Assembly: GCA_028281635.1 (NCBI GenBank)
Contig: JANQJM010000158.1
Location: 1 to 51,861, forward strand
Reading direction: 5' to 3'
Origin: Pseudomonadales bacterium
GTDB lineage: Bacteria; Pseudomonadota; Gammaproteobacteria; Pseudomonadales; Pseudohongiellaceae
Length of the DNA stretch: 51,861 nt
The notes under the pieces were generated by a model. That model was not told where the DNA came from. It worked only from the letters and a program-made list of their open reading frames with translations, and did not search any database. The position numbers were made by a program, and so were the translations under genes. The first letter of the stretch is position 1. Each line of letters opens with the position of its first letter. Below are positions 1 through 8,161 of this stretch, piece after piece.

Positions 1-1065
1 ATTCTCTGCAAAAGGTCTGCAGGCTCTACGAAAATCCGGTTCACAATCGGCGGCGAGTTTATCCAACTCACGCAGAGATGTATCGCTGGCCAAAGCACCC
101 ATCGTATTGAAGGCGTCGAATACTTCCGGAACCAGGGAGGATTCGCTGGTGCCGATGACGGCAATACGGTGGCTGCCTGACTGAATGTCCCGAATGCCCT
201 GGCGCAAATTGTAGAGAAAGGTTGCGCAGGCGCCGTTGCTATGGCCGGTAGTGCCGAGACTCCCCAATAAATAGGCGTTGAGAAAATCTGCGGGCATCTC
301 GTTGAGACCTAGAGGAAGTTGCTTCGAGGTGACTTTCTTACCCAGCAGTCGTGCTTGCAGCATGCCGCCATTGCCGTTGTAGTCCAATTGGCTAAGGCAG
401 CTACCCGCATAGACACTAATCTGATCTGGAGGCACCAACTGCTTCAGCGTTTCCCAATCAATACCAAGAGCTTGAATGGCATCAGAGGCACCGAATACTG
501 TCATCTGCAACGCTCTTGGATGGTTTCTTGAGCTATAGGTACTGGCGGGATCAAATCCTGTGGGAAGCTGACCTGCCGATTTCACCTCGCTTTCTCTGGC
601 CGCTGGAAGCATGGCGGAGAGGCTGTCAGTAGTTATGGTTACGTGGTCCCCATCAGTCCCTGCTGAGACTTGCCAATTGTCTGGGACCGGAGAAGGGAGT
701 TGTTTTTTCCGCAGGGTGAAACTGAATTGTTGATCAGTCGCCTGTAGCTGGGCTTTCTGATGATAGGCGACAGCGTCGGTATCAAAATGCTCCGACTCTA
801 ACTTTCGGATCAGTGTCCCAGCCAGAAGTTCTGGCTGCAGAGTCTGGAGGTAAGCCTCCAGTTCAACAGTGCTGCCAGACCCGTCAATCCAGCTACCATT
901 CTGTTGTCGCAGCTTGCCGGTCAAGGTAGCCAGGTTTTGCAGGGTAGTCAGTTGTTGCTCGGATGAAAGCTTGTCGAATATCAGGCGGCGGTAGGCATTA
1001 AACCCAGAGCCTCTACCTGCGGGATTGACGCCACCAAAACTGACTATGAGCGGTAACCGGGACAC
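1..1065 (-). CDS. fabY: FabY-type beta-ketoacyl synthase, N-terminal part (runs off the window)
   Basis: The reverse strand is open from a GTG at 1065-1063 to the left edge, giving 355 residues of an incomplete protein. The N-terminus (VSRLPLIVSFGGVNPAGRGS) closely resembles the Pseudomonas FabY family as I remember it. A thiolase-fold nucleophile motif Asn-Gly-Ala-Cys-Ala-Thr puts the catalytic cysteine at residue 280, and the RPF motif typical of ketoacyl synthases lies at the edge. The two catalytic histidines would lie beyond the window. FabY condenses acetyl-CoA with malonyl-ACP to start type II fatty acid synthesis in the cytoplasm, replacing FabH. No strong ribosome binding site is visible, so the GTG start rests on family similarity. 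It is divergent from the M15 peptidase gene. A generic FabB/FabF paralogue is the main alternative. Confidence 0.82.
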   Translation of the reverse strand, partial: MSRLPLIVSFGGVNPAGRGSGFNAYRRLIFDKLSSEQQLTTLQNLATLTGKLRQQNGSWIDGSGSTVELEAYLQTLQPELLAGTLIRKLESEHFDTDAVAYHQKAQLQATDQQFSFTLRKKQLPSPVPDNWQVSAGTDGDHVTITTDSLSAMLPAARESEVKSAGQLPTGFDPASTYSSRNHPRALQMTVFGASDAIQALGIDWETLKQLVPPDQISVYAGSCLSQLDYNGNGGMLQARLLGKKVTSKQLPLGLNEMPADFLNAYLLGSLGTTGHSNGACATFLYNLRQGIRDIQSGSHRIAVIGTSESSLVPEVFDAFNTMGALASDTSLRELDKLAADCEPDFRRACRPFAEN

Positions 1066-1279
1066 TTGCCAATAATTCCAAAGCTACTAACTTTGTGGGA
1101 TTAAAGCGAAAAGCTTGCAAATCGGGATATGATAAATAAGACAATAAATATGGTGAAATAGCCATAGTGAAGATGACCAGATAGCCTTGCATAAAACGCA
1201 GGCGCTCCCTAGCATTGGCGCTGCAGCTCTCTATCCGCAAGCCGTCCAGGCATGCATTAAATGAAGGTTTACCAGAGTT

Positions 1280-1816
1280 TTGAGCCCATCCCCCTCCCTG
1301 AACGAAGATCTGAGTCATTTGCACGAGGCTCTTGGCATAGGCCCGGAACTGCTGCAGGACTGCAAGTTGCCTGTCTGTGAGGAGCCTGCGGAGTTGGTCA
1401 GCACGGAACCCGATTTTTATGGGCGTGAACAACAGCTAATCCCCGCGGCGTCCGCAGCCTGGTCAGCCATGAAACAAGCCGCAGCAAACGACGGGATTAC
1501 CATCCATCTGATTTCAGCGTATAGGAACTATCAGTATCAATATGAGCTGATTCGCCGCAAGCTGGATGCTGGTCAAAAATTGTCCGATATCCTGCGGGTC
1601 AATGCGGCTCCAGGTTTCAGCGAGCACCACACCGGCCGCGCGGTGGATATTGGTACCTTGAATTGCCCCGCTTTGGAGGAAGAGTTCGAGTCAACAGAGG
1701 CCTTCAAATGGCTTTCCATACACGGACAAGAACACAATTTTTCAATGACCTATCCAAGAGGCAATCCCTTTGGCATTGCCTACGAGCCCTGGCACTGGTG
1801 CTTCAGCGCGGAGTGA
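1280..1816 (+). CDS. M15 family D-alanyl-D-alanine carboxypeptidase (VanY-like)
   Basis: This 178-residue protein carries the M15 zinc-peptidase signature Ser-x-His-x-x-Gly-x-Ala-x-Asp at residues 114-123 (SEHHTGRAVD) and a Pro-Trp-His-Trp motif at 170-173. His116, Asp123 and His172 are the expected zinc ligands, and Glu169 is a candidate base. The family cuts D-Ala-D-Ala or related peptidoglycan peptide bonds. The start is uncertain: the frame opens just after a stop at 1262-1264 and the first usable codon is TTG at 1280, with AAGG about 12 bases upstream. No clear signal peptide is seen from that start, so the product may act on cytoplasmic muropeptides, as LdcA/DdpX-type enzymes do. It is divergent from fabY. 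Confidence 0.8.
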   Translation: MSPSPSLNEDLSHLHEALGIGPELLQDCKLPVCEEPAELVSTEPDFYGREQQLIPAASAAWSAMKQAAANDGITIHLISAYRNYQYQYELIRRKLDAGQKLSDILRVNAAPGFSEHHTGRAVDIGTLNCPALEEEFESTEAFKWLSIHGQEHNFSMTYPRGNPFGIAYEPWHWCFSAE

Positions 1817-2200
1817 AATCAGGTCTCAATAGAGGCTTAGACAAACGAGAAGCAAAGGAGTAATCTAATATTACGAATTGAAAAGGAGGGATAATGCCAG
1901 CGCTTCTTAGTCTGGTATATCAGTCGCTCGCTTCTCTCGCTTTAAGAGAACACAGACACACTCTTGAGTGGCTTGTAGTAGGCGAGCAAGCCATTTGTCA
2001 CCGCCCCGTCCTGGACTCCAGTTCCAAGGATCGCAAACAAACTCAATCCGATTTTCCTAATTTGTATCTGGTTCGCCGGGCGGCAGTTGCCTGTGCTCGA
2101 CTATGATGCAAAACAATATTTGATTTCACAGAGGAGGCCATAATTCCACTAAAAAGCTAATCGTAAAAACGCTTAAAGAATATTCAGGAGAAAGAAGTTT
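1817..2200 (+). other. 384-base stretch between the M15 peptidase and hpf
   Basis: No recognisable gene family lies here. The stretch holds one candidate small reading frame (1894-2106) with a near-perfect ribosome binding site. It also holds short perfect stems: TTCTCT/AGAGAA around 1933-1951 and GGCTTG/CAAGCC around 1969-1991. The hpf ribosome binding site CAGGAG is at about 2185-2190. A structured leader or small RNA is possible, but I cannot assign one. Confidence 0.4.
1894..2106 (+). CDS. Possible 70-residue small protein, unknown
   Basis: An ATG at 1894 is preceded by AAAAGGAGGG with a spacing of about four bases, the best Shine-Dalgarno match in this part of the window. The 70-residue product (MPALLSLVYQSLASLALREH...) resembles no family I know, has no clear membrane segment or motif, and its composition is not convincing as protein. 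It contains two cysteines and is mildly basic. It lies 95 bases upstream of hpf in the same direction. It could be a genuine small protein, a leader peptide, or a chance frame inside a structured RNA. The ribosome binding site is the only positive evidence. Confidence 0.3.
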   Translation: MPALLSLVYQSLASLALREHRHTLEWLVVGEQAICHRPVLDSSSKDRKQTQSDFPNLYLVRRAAVACARL

Positions 2201-2572
2201 ATGACTAATGAGTTCCAAGTTGTCTTCCACAATATCGATCAATCTAACGCGGTTAATGAGGCTGTGCAGAAACGAATCAACAAGCTTGAGCGTTATTGCG
2301 ATCAAATAATTACTGGTCGAGTCGTATTGGATTCTCCCCACAATAATCACCATAAAGGCAAAGTCTATTCAGTCGGATTGGAGATTCATACTCCGACCAA
2401 AGAAGTGCGGGTCAATCAGGAGCAACATGACAATCACGCACATGAGGATCTCTATGTCGCTATCCGCGACGCATTTAATGCTGCAGAACGTCAGTTAAAG
2501 TCGATCGACAAAAAGCACAGAAGTAGCAAGACACATCGCCTTGCCAGCGATTTCGACGGCGCTGCTGCTTAG
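2201..2572 (+). CDS. hpf: Ribosome hibernation-promoting factor, HPF/RaiA family
   Basis: This 123-residue protein belongs to the HPF/RaiA (sigma-54 modulation) family, which binds the 30S decoding region and silences or dimerises ribosomes during starvation. The beta-alpha-beta-beta-beta-alpha fold is readable: an N-terminal strand (FQVVFHNID), a helix with NEAVQKRINKLERY, and a final helix DLYVAIRDAFNAAERQLK with the typical conserved C-terminal signature. The length is that of short-form or RaiA-like proteins, without the long-HPF dimerisation domain; the tail is basic and His/Lys-rich. The start is supported by CAGGAG ten bases upstream. It is not next to rpoN and ptsN here, unlike in enterics. 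It is followed 29 bases later by a DUF1244 gene, probably co-transcribed. Confidence 0.88.
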   Translation: MTNEFQVVFHNIDQSNAVNEAVQKRINKLERYCDQIITGRVVLDSPHNNHHKGKVYSVGLEIHTPTKEVRVNQEQHDNHAHEDLYVAIRDAFNAAERQLKSIDKKHRSSKTHRLASDFDGAAA

Positions 2573-2601
2573 TCAGGTATCTAAAGAAGGGAAATACTTG
2601 T

Positions 2602-2892
2602 ATGGATGACAATCAGCGTTTGGAGATTGAGGCTGCAACGTTTCGCCGTTTATTGGATCATCTGGACTCACATAAAGAGGTACAAAACATTGATCTGATG
2701 AATCTCGCCAGCTTCTGTCGCAATTGTTTGTCGAAATGGTACCGGGCTGAAGCTGAAGAGAGAGGCATAGACATTGACTATGATGCGGCCAGAGAGATTG
2801 TCTATGGCATGCCTTACTCGCAATGGAAAGAGAAGTATCAGCAGGAGGCGACAGCCGAGCAGCTAGATCAATTTAACAAAAAGCAGTCTTAG
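2602..2892 (+). CDS. DUF1244 family protein
   Basis: This 96-residue protein matches the DUF1244 pattern: a central NLASFCRNCLSKWY block (residues about 33-46) with a Cys-x-x-Cys pair, followed by YGMPYSQWKEKYQ and an acidic, Gln-rich tail. The family is small, soluble and of unknown biochemical role; it is common in alpha- and gammaproteobacteria. The two cysteines could bind a metal or be redox-active, which is inference. The start ATG at 2602 follows AAGAAGGG. It sits 29 bases after hpf and is closed by tandem hairpins, so the two genes probably form one unit. Confidence 0.85.
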   Translation: MDDNQRLEIEAATFRRLLDHLDSHKEVQNIDLMNLASFCRNCLSKWYRAEAEERGIDIDYDAAREIVYGMPYSQWKEKYQQEATAEQLDQFNKKQS

Positions 2893-2897
2893 TAAAC

Positions 2898-2956
2898 ATC
2901 GAACGTCTGGTTCGATACCGACAGCAGCCAAATCTTTAGGGATTTGGCTGTTTGCT
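2898..2956 (+). terminator. Tandem hairpins after DUF1244, second overlapping the stop of the facing gene
   Basis: Two perfect inverted repeats lie in series. The first pairs ATCGAAC (2898-2904) with GTTCGAT (2910-2916) around a five-base loop. The second pairs CAGCCAAATC (2925-2934) with GATTTGGCTG (2941-2950) around a six-base loop and is followed by TTTGCTTT. The second is a good intrinsic terminator for hpf-DUF1244. On the reverse strand its loop contains the stop codon of the AraC-type gene, so it could end both converging transcripts. Confidence 0.7.
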
Positions 2957-3940
2957 TTCAGCCACAAAGAGTTTCTTTCTCACTAATTGACGATACTCAT
3001 TTGGCGTCATCGAATTAGTCTTTTTGAACAGTTCGGTGAAATAGCTCGTGTCTTGATAGCCCACCGTTCCCGCGACCTCAGCAATAACAAGATTGCTCTG
3101 TTTTAGCAATTGTTTGGCATGTTCCAGTCGCAGTTTCTGCAAGTAGTTTTTTGGCGTCGTGTTGGTGGCTTGTTTGAATCGCCGATTGAGTGAGCGTGTG
3201 CTCAAGCCGAAACGATTAGCCAGATCTGTCATGACTATTTCTTGCTGAAAATGATTTAGCAGCCACTCCTGGACCGCAATGATCAGTTCGTCATCATGGG
3301 TACTATGTTGATCCTTGCCGAGTAGTTCAGATTCAAACGAAGGCTTTAGCTCGTGAGTAAAGTGTTGCGCGACCTCATTAGCGATGCTTGTGCCGTACAA
3401 CTCGGCAATGAAGTGCAACATGATGTCCCTGATCGCGTTTACAGAGCCTGTGCAGTAAGTTCTTTCAGCGTTGGTAGTAAAGCGTTTGCGCTGAAGTTTC
3501 ACATTAGGATATGCAGAGTTGAAATCATGGAAGTAACGCCAATGAGTTGTTGCAGGTTTGTTGTCGAGAATGCCTGCTTCGGCCGCAAAGAAAGCGCCAT
3601 TGGCGATGGCACAAACGGTTGCTCCTGAGTGATATTGTTGCTTGAGCCAGCTTGTAAATCCTGAGTTTTCCCGTGCTGCTTGCAGGGGTTTTCGCCAGCT
3701 ACTGGGGATGAAAACAAGATCGGTTCGTTTTACCTTGGTGAAGGTATCGTGACACTGAATTTGCATTCCGCCACTGAGCTGCTGCGGCTCTTGTCCAAGG
3801 CCAATCAACTGAATGTGATTGATTTTGTCTCTTTCTCTGCGTGCGCTGGCAATATCATTCGCTGCACTCAACATCTCTAATGGAATCGTTATCGAGGAGC
3901 CCAGTGCTCGCGGGGTAACCAGTATTGAAATATGTTTCAT
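2936..3940 (-). CDS. GlxA-like AraC-family transcriptional regulator (DJ-1/PfpI plus HTH)
   Basis: This is a 334-residue two-domain regulator. Residues about 1-190 form a DJ-1/PfpI-type sensor half with the nucleophile-elbow region ATVCAIANGAFFAAEAGIL followed by ATTHW, both hallmarks of the GlxA subfamily. Residues about 225-320 form the AraC DNA-binding domain with two helix-turn-helix units (MTDLANRFGLSTRSLNRRFK and VIAEVAGTVGYQDTSYFTELFKK). The GlxA half is normally non-enzymatic and thought to bind small metabolites; the ligand is unknown. The start codon is three bases after the greB stop on the same strand, so it appears to be the last gene of a dinB-greB operon. Its stop lies in a terminator loop. 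Target genes are unknown. Confidence 0.85.
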   Translation of the reverse strand: MKHISILVTPRALGSSITIPLEMLSAANDIASARRERDKINHIQLIGLGQEPQQLSGGMQIQCHDTFTKVKRTDLVFIPSSWRKPLQAARENSGFTSWLKQQYHSGATVCAIANGAFFAAEAGILDNKPATTHWRYFHDFNSAYPNVKLQRKRFTTNAERTYCTGSVNAIRDIMLHFIAELYGTSIANEVAQHFTHELKPSFESELLGKDQHSTHDDELIIAVQEWLLNHFQQEIVMTDLANRFGLSTRSLNRRFKQATNTTPKNYLQKLRLEHAKQLLKQSNLVIAEVAGTVGYQDTSYFTELFKKTNSMTPNEYRQLVRKKLFVAESKQPNP

Positions 3941-3943
3941 GAC

Positions 3944-4447
3944 TTATTCAAGTTCATAATCAATACCAATCACTACAAAGCTTTTAACACCACTGGCTAG
4001 TTCTATCTCAAATTCGGCGTCGATATGCTTACCGAGCAAGGCCTTGCCCATTGGAGAGTCGATACTTATGTAGCCTTTTTGCGGACTTATCTCATCGGGT
4101 CCAACCAGGCGATATCGCATTTCCTGGCCACTCTCATCTTCCAGCGTCACGTAAGCACCGAAGAAAATTTTACTGGTATCGTCAGGAGGGGATCTCACGA
4201 CGGTTATTTCATCCAGGCGCTTGCTGAGGTAACGCACTCTCCGATCGATTTCCCGCAATCTTTTTTTGCCGTAAATGTACTCAGCGTTTTCAGAACGATC
4301 GCCCAGCGCTGCAGCCTCTGAGACTGATTGTGTCACCTTGGGTCGTTCCACTTTCCACAGTTGATGCAGTTCGTTCTTTAGTACTTGTTCTCCTTCAGGA
4401 GTAATGTACTTGGCACCAGGCTTAGTTGGAGGGCGATAGCGGCTCAT
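3944..4447 (-). CDS. greB: Transcription elongation factor GreB
   Basis: GreB enters the secondary channel of RNA polymerase and stimulates cleavage of backtracked RNA. The 167-residue product, starting at MSRYRPPTK, has the N-terminal coiled-coil with the acidic tip LGDRSENAEYIYGKK (residues about 48-62) and the C-terminal FKBP-like domain containing ISIDSPMGKALLGK. The reading frame continues upstream for 50 more codons, but those overlap dinB and look nothing like GreB, so the start at 4447 is chosen. It begins seven bases after the dinB stop and ends three bases before the next gene, which implies tight co-transcription and perhaps translational coupling. Confidence 0.93.
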   Translation of the reverse strand: MSRYRPPTKPGAKYITPEGEQVLKNELHQLWKVERPKVTQSVSEAAALGDRSENAEYIYGKKRLREIDRRVRYLSKRLDEITVVRSPPDDTSKIFFGAYVTLEDESGQEMRYRLVGPDEISPQKGYISIDSPMGKALLGKHIDAEFEIELASGVKSFVVIGIDYELE

Positions 4448-4454
4448 TACGCGG

Positions 4455-5531
4455 CTAATCCAGGGAGAAGGCCAGCTGTTCTGTACCTTCTTCCGTAAAC
4501 GTTTCCTCCGGTGCGACTCTGACGCCCAGGCCCAGCAATCTGACCGGTTTGTCTCCACGCTGAAATCCATCCTGACAAAGGCTGGTAAAATTATCATGTA
4601 CTGCTGATTCGGAAATCATCTCCACCGTAGTCTGAACAAAGTCGTGAAATTTTATTTTTACGAATTGCTTGTGTATTCGATAGTTACCCTTCAGACGCGC
4701 CATGCGGGTTGCAAGTTGTTGTTCCAGATTAGGTAATTCTTTGAGACAGGCTTCAATATCTGGCAAATCCTCTGCATAGGTGTTCTCTACACTTACCGAT
4801 TTTCTTATTCGATCAGTCTGTACTGATCGTTCGTCGATGCCGAGACTCAGTTGTTTTAACCTCTGACCGAAGCTCCCAAAATACTCTTCTAGCTGCCCGG
4901 CATCCAGTTGGCGTATGTCACCACAGGTCTCAATGCCCATGCGTTTCATCCTGGCGGCAGTAACTTTACCAACTCCATGTAATTTCTTAACTGGTAGGTC
5001 CACCACAAATCGCTCTACATCTTGCGGTTTTATAACAAACTGACCATCCGGCTTATTCCAGTCGCTGGCAATTTTGGCGAGAAACTTGTTGGGAGCAATG
5101 CCGGCAGAAATGGTGATGCCAATGGTTTCTCGTACCTCATCACGGATAGCCTGTGCGATAAGGGTTGCGCTTCCTTTAAACGCTTCGCAGTCACTCACAT
5201 CGAGATAAGCCTCATCCAAGGACAAAGGTTCGATGAGCGTTGTGTAGCGTTGGAAGATGGCGTGGATTTGAGTTGATGCGAATCGATACTTCTCCATGTC
5301 CGGTTTTATAATAATCAGGCCGGGACAGCGCTTTCTGGCTGTTGCGGATGCCATGGCGGAGTGGATACCAAATTTGCGCGCCTCATAATTGCAAGTTGCC
5401 ACAACGCCTCGCCGTTCCGGTGAGCCACCCACGGCGATTGGCTTGTTTCGCAGTTCAGGATTGTCGCGCATCTCGATCGAGGCGTAGAAACAATCGCAAT
5501 CACAGTGGATTATTTTTTTGGCACTGGACAT
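4455..5531 (-). CDS. dinB: DNA polymerase IV
   Basis: This Y-family polymerase performs error-prone translesion synthesis. From MSSAKKIIHCD it has 358 residues, normal for DinB. The first metal-binding motif is HCDCDCFYASIEMRDNP and the second is SLDEAYLDV; the steric-gate Phe-Tyr region, the helix-hairpin-helix (KLHGVGKVTAARMKRMGI) and the little-finger domain follow. The frame also opens 15 codons earlier at 5576, where AAGGTGAG stands six bases before the ATG, a far better ribosome binding site than anything before 5531. Translation may therefore start at 5576 and add a short N-terminal extension. No LexA box could be recognised by eye. It heads the apparent dinB-greB-regulator operon. Confidence 0.92.
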   Translation of the reverse strand: MSSAKKIIHCDCDCFYASIEMRDNPELRNKPIAVGGSPERRGVVATCNYEARKFGIHSAMASATARKRCPGLIIIKPDMEKYRFASTQIHAIFQRYTTLIEPLSLDEAYLDVSDCEAFKGSATLIAQAIRDEVRETIGITISAGIAPNKFLAKIASDWNKPDGQFVIKPQDVERFVVDLPVKKLHGVGKVTAARMKRMGIETCGDIRQLDAGQLEEYFGSFGQRLKQLSLGIDERSVQTDRIRKSVSVENTYAEDLPDIEACLKELPNLEQQLATRMARLKGNYRIHKQFVKIKFHDFVQTTVEMISESAVHDNFTSLCQDGFQRGDKPVRLLGLGVRVAPEETFTEEGTEQLAFSLD

Positions 5532-5614
5532 GATGGGGATATTGTACCGAGAGCAGTGAGCCTGTCCCAAGCTCATCTGCTCACCTTGGCGGTACGACTA
5601 TGGATTAAAAAGGC

Positions 5615-6703
5615 TTAGCTGTTGTTCGCTGCAAACTCTTGCATGAAGTCGACCAGCGCCTGGCAGCCAGCCATCGGCATGGCATTGTAAATGGAGGCCC
5701 GAGCCCCACCGACAGCGCGGTGTCCTTTTAAGGCATAGAGCCCTTTGGCTTCCGCCTGTTCAAGAAACGCACCTAACAGATCTTCATTATTGAGATTGAA
5801 TGTCACATTCATTACCGAACGATGAGCAGCCTGCGCAGTACCACGATAAAAATCACTGCTATCGATGAAGTCATAGAGTAATGCAGCTTTGGCGTTGTTC
5901 TGTTCTTCCATCACGGCGACACCACCTCGATCTTTTAACCATTCCAATACCAGCTTCATCATGTAGATGGCGAAGGTATTATTGGTGTTTGCTAACGAGT
6001 GCTGTTCTGCATAAGTCTTGTAGTTCAACAGACCAGGTGTTTCTGGCAGTGCATGTTCCAGTAAATCTTCACGAATGATCACCAGGGCGAGGCCAGCGGG
6101 CCCCAGGTTTTTCTGTAAACCTGCGAAGATAACACCAAAATTACTGACATCCAGCTGACGAGACAGAAATTCCGATGTCATGTCCGCTACCAGCGGTACA
6201 TCTCCGGTATTGGGGAAGTTATGCCAACGAGTTCCGAATAGGGTGTTATTGCTGGTGATGTGCAGATAGGAGCTATCAGGATCGATATCGGCGGCGGAGA
6301 ACTCAGGGATATAGCTAAAGTTTTCATCTTCGCTGCTGGCAATGTTAATTGATGTACCGTAACGTGCTGCTTCTTTACTGGCTTTGACTGCCCAGTTACC
6401 AGTCAAAACAAAGCTGGCTTTCTTGGCCGGGTTGCGATTGATGAGATTTAACGGAATTGCTGAAAATTGCATCTGCGCGCCGCCGTGTACATAAAGAATC
6501 TTGTAGTTCTCAGGAATGTTCGCCAACTCAATTAACAGTTCATCGGTGCGATTGATGATAGCATCGAATTCCTTGGATCGATGGCTGATCTCAATCACAC
6601 CTGCGCCGAGATCCTGATAGTTTAAAAATTCTTGTTGAGCTTGTTCCATGACTTCCAATGGGAGCATGGCAGGCCCAGCACCAAAGTTGTAAACGCGTTT
6701 CAT
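5615..6703 (-). CDS. serC: Phosphoserine aminotransferase
   Basis: This PLP enzyme converts 3-phosphohydroxypyruvate and glutamate to phosphoserine (and serves pyridoxal phosphate synthesis in many gammaproteobacteria). The 362-residue length and the sequence MKRVYNFGAGPAMLP at the start, EISHRSKEF at residues 39-47, and VIFAGLQKNLGPAG with the Schiff-base lysine are diagnostic. The C-terminus keeps the GHRAVGGARASIYNAMP block. It begins 23 bases after serA on the same strand, so steps two and one of serine synthesis form an operon with serA first. Confidence 0.96.
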   Translation of the reverse strand: MKRVYNFGAGPAMLPLEVMEQAQQEFLNYQDLGAGVIEISHRSKEFDAIINRTDELLIELANIPENYKILYVHGGAQMQFSAIPLNLINRNPAKKASFVLTGNWAVKASKEAARYGTSINIASSEDENFSYIPEFSAADIDPDSSYLHITSNNTLFGTRWHNFPNTGDVPLVADMTSEFLSRQLDVSNFGVIFAGLQKNLGPAGLALVIIREDLLEHALPETPGLLNYKTYAEQHSLANTNNTFAIYMMKLVLEWLKDRGGVAVMEEQNNAKAALLYDFIDSSDFYRGTAQAAHRSVMNVTFNLNNEDLLGAFLEQAEAKGLYALKGHRAVGGARASIYNAMPMAGCQALVDFMQEFAANNS

Positions 6704-6726
6704 AATGTTATCCAGAGGGCTTGAAT

Positions 6727-7908
6727 TTAGAGCAAGGTGACTTTAATCACGTCTTCGATGTCTGCTATGGCTTTAATGGCTGACTCGGAGGGAACTGATT
6801 CTAGGTCGATAAGGTTGTAGGCAATCTCGTCACGGCTTTTATTGATCATGTCGATGACATTGATGTTCTGATCAGCCAATACTGACAATATTTGTCCCAG
6901 CATCTTGGGAACATTCTTGTTAGAGATCGCCATGCGCGTGCATTTTTCCGCCCCGACGGCGCGGTCCAGGGAAAGCGCAGGGAAGTTCACTGAATTTCGA
7001 ATATTGCCGTTTTCCAAAAAATCCGTAAGTTGGTCGGCGGCCATAATGGCACAGTTTTCTTCGGCTTCAGCGGTGCTGGCACCGATATGCGGCATAGAGA
7101 TGACTTTGGTGTGCCCCACTAACTCAGGTCGCGGGAAGTCGCTGACATAACAACGCAATTTGTCTCCGTCCAAGGCACTCCCAAGAGCTGTGGAGTCTAC
7201 GATCTCATCCCGGGCAAAATTCAACAGGCAGGTACCTTCGCGCATGGCACTAAACATGGCAGCGTCGATAAGGTTTCTAGTGGAATCCAGAACCGGCAGA
7301 TGCAAAGTGATGAAATCTGAGCTGGCGACCAGTGAGGTAAGATTCTCAATGCGCTTTACCTGGCTCGGTAAGCGCCAGGCGGCATCGACAGAAAGTGCAG
7401 GATCGAAGCCCTGCACTTTCATACCCAGTTTAATTGCCATATCGGCGACCAGGGAACCGATGGCGCCCAATCCAATCACGCCCAGAGTTTTGCCAGCGAT
7501 CTCGCTGCCTTTAAAGCGTTTCTTTTCTGATTCCATGAGCTTTGACAGCTCGCCGTAATCGCTAATGTCATTTTGGTTGCTGGCAAAATGTATGCCTGGA
7601 ATAATGCCGCGAGATGCCAGCAACAGGCCACAGAGCACAAGTTCTTTAACTGCATTGGCATTGGCACCTGGCGTGTTGAATACCACCACACCCTGATCAG
7701 TGCATACCTGAACCGGTACATTATTTACGCCTGCACCGGCTCTTGCTACTGCCCGTAAATGATCGTTGATTGCCGAGGCATCGAGTTTGTGGCTACGCAG
7801 CAAAATGGCTTCGGCCTCGCTGACATCCGCTCCAACTTCGTAGTGATCGTTAGAAAAGCGATTCAATCCGCGAGGGGAGATCGCGTTAAATGTTTGAATT
7901 TTGTGCAT
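6727..7908 (-). CDS. serA: D-3-phosphoglycerate dehydrogenase
   Basis: SerA oxidises 3-phosphoglycerate with NAD, the committed step of serine synthesis. The 393-residue protein starts at MHKIQTFN; AAGGAAG lies five bases upstream of the ATG at 7908, which decides against the longer frame beginning at 7971. The NAD-binding fingerprint VIGLGAIGSLVADMA, the catalytic arginine in NFARDEIVDS and the catalytic histidine in MPHIGASTAEAEEN are present. Residues about 320-393 form an ACT domain (VPKMLGQILSVLADQNINV), expected to bind serine for feedback inhibition. The lack of an intervening domain makes it the short SerA type, as in enterics. serC follows after 23 bases. Confidence 0.95.
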   Translation of the reverse strand: MHKIQTFNAISPRGLNRFSNDHYEVGADVSEAEAILLRSHKLDASAINDHLRAVARAGAGVNNVPVQVCTDQGVVVFNTPGANANAVKELVLCGLLLASRGIIPGIHFASNQNDISDYGELSKLMESEKKRFKGSEIAGKTLGVIGLGAIGSLVADMAIKLGMKVQGFDPALSVDAAWRLPSQVKRIENLTSLVASSDFITLHLPVLDSTRNLIDAAMFSAMREGTCLLNFARDEIVDSTALGSALDGDKLRCYVSDFPRPELVGHTKVISMPHIGASTAEAEENCAIMAADQLTDFLENGNIRNSVNFPALSLDRAVGAEKCTRMAISNKNVPKMLGQILSVLADQNINVIDMINKSRDEIAYNLIDLESVPSESAIKAIADIEDVIKVTLL

Positions 7909-8161
7909 GGTCTTCCTTAGGGCACGAGCGAATGGCAATAGGGGAGAACTTTGCTGACGCTGAGGTCGCAAAAAGTCTTTCTATTTGGTTATCTCATTGC
8001 TTGATTTGGCGTGCAGAGTAGCTGGCCGTCGAATTTTTAAAGCGGGGAATTATGTCCCTATTTGTGCTGAAACTCCAGCCGCAATTTTGCCTTGGGCAGA
8101 GGCAGTTTGGGGAGTGCGTTGGGCGAGGTATGATAGCGGGGAAACCTAGCAAAACAAGACA

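Noticed and set aside
1013..1432. 139-residue reverse-strand frame between fabY and the M15 gene
   Set aside because: It overlaps the M15 gene antisense and the first codons of fabY, and the sequence shows no family features.
2905..2930. GGTTCGATACC followed by CCA, resembling a tRNA T-arm and 3' end
   Set aside because: No acceptor, D-arm or anticodon arm precedes it; only a simple hairpin fits, and there are just 13 bases between the DUF1244 stop and the match.
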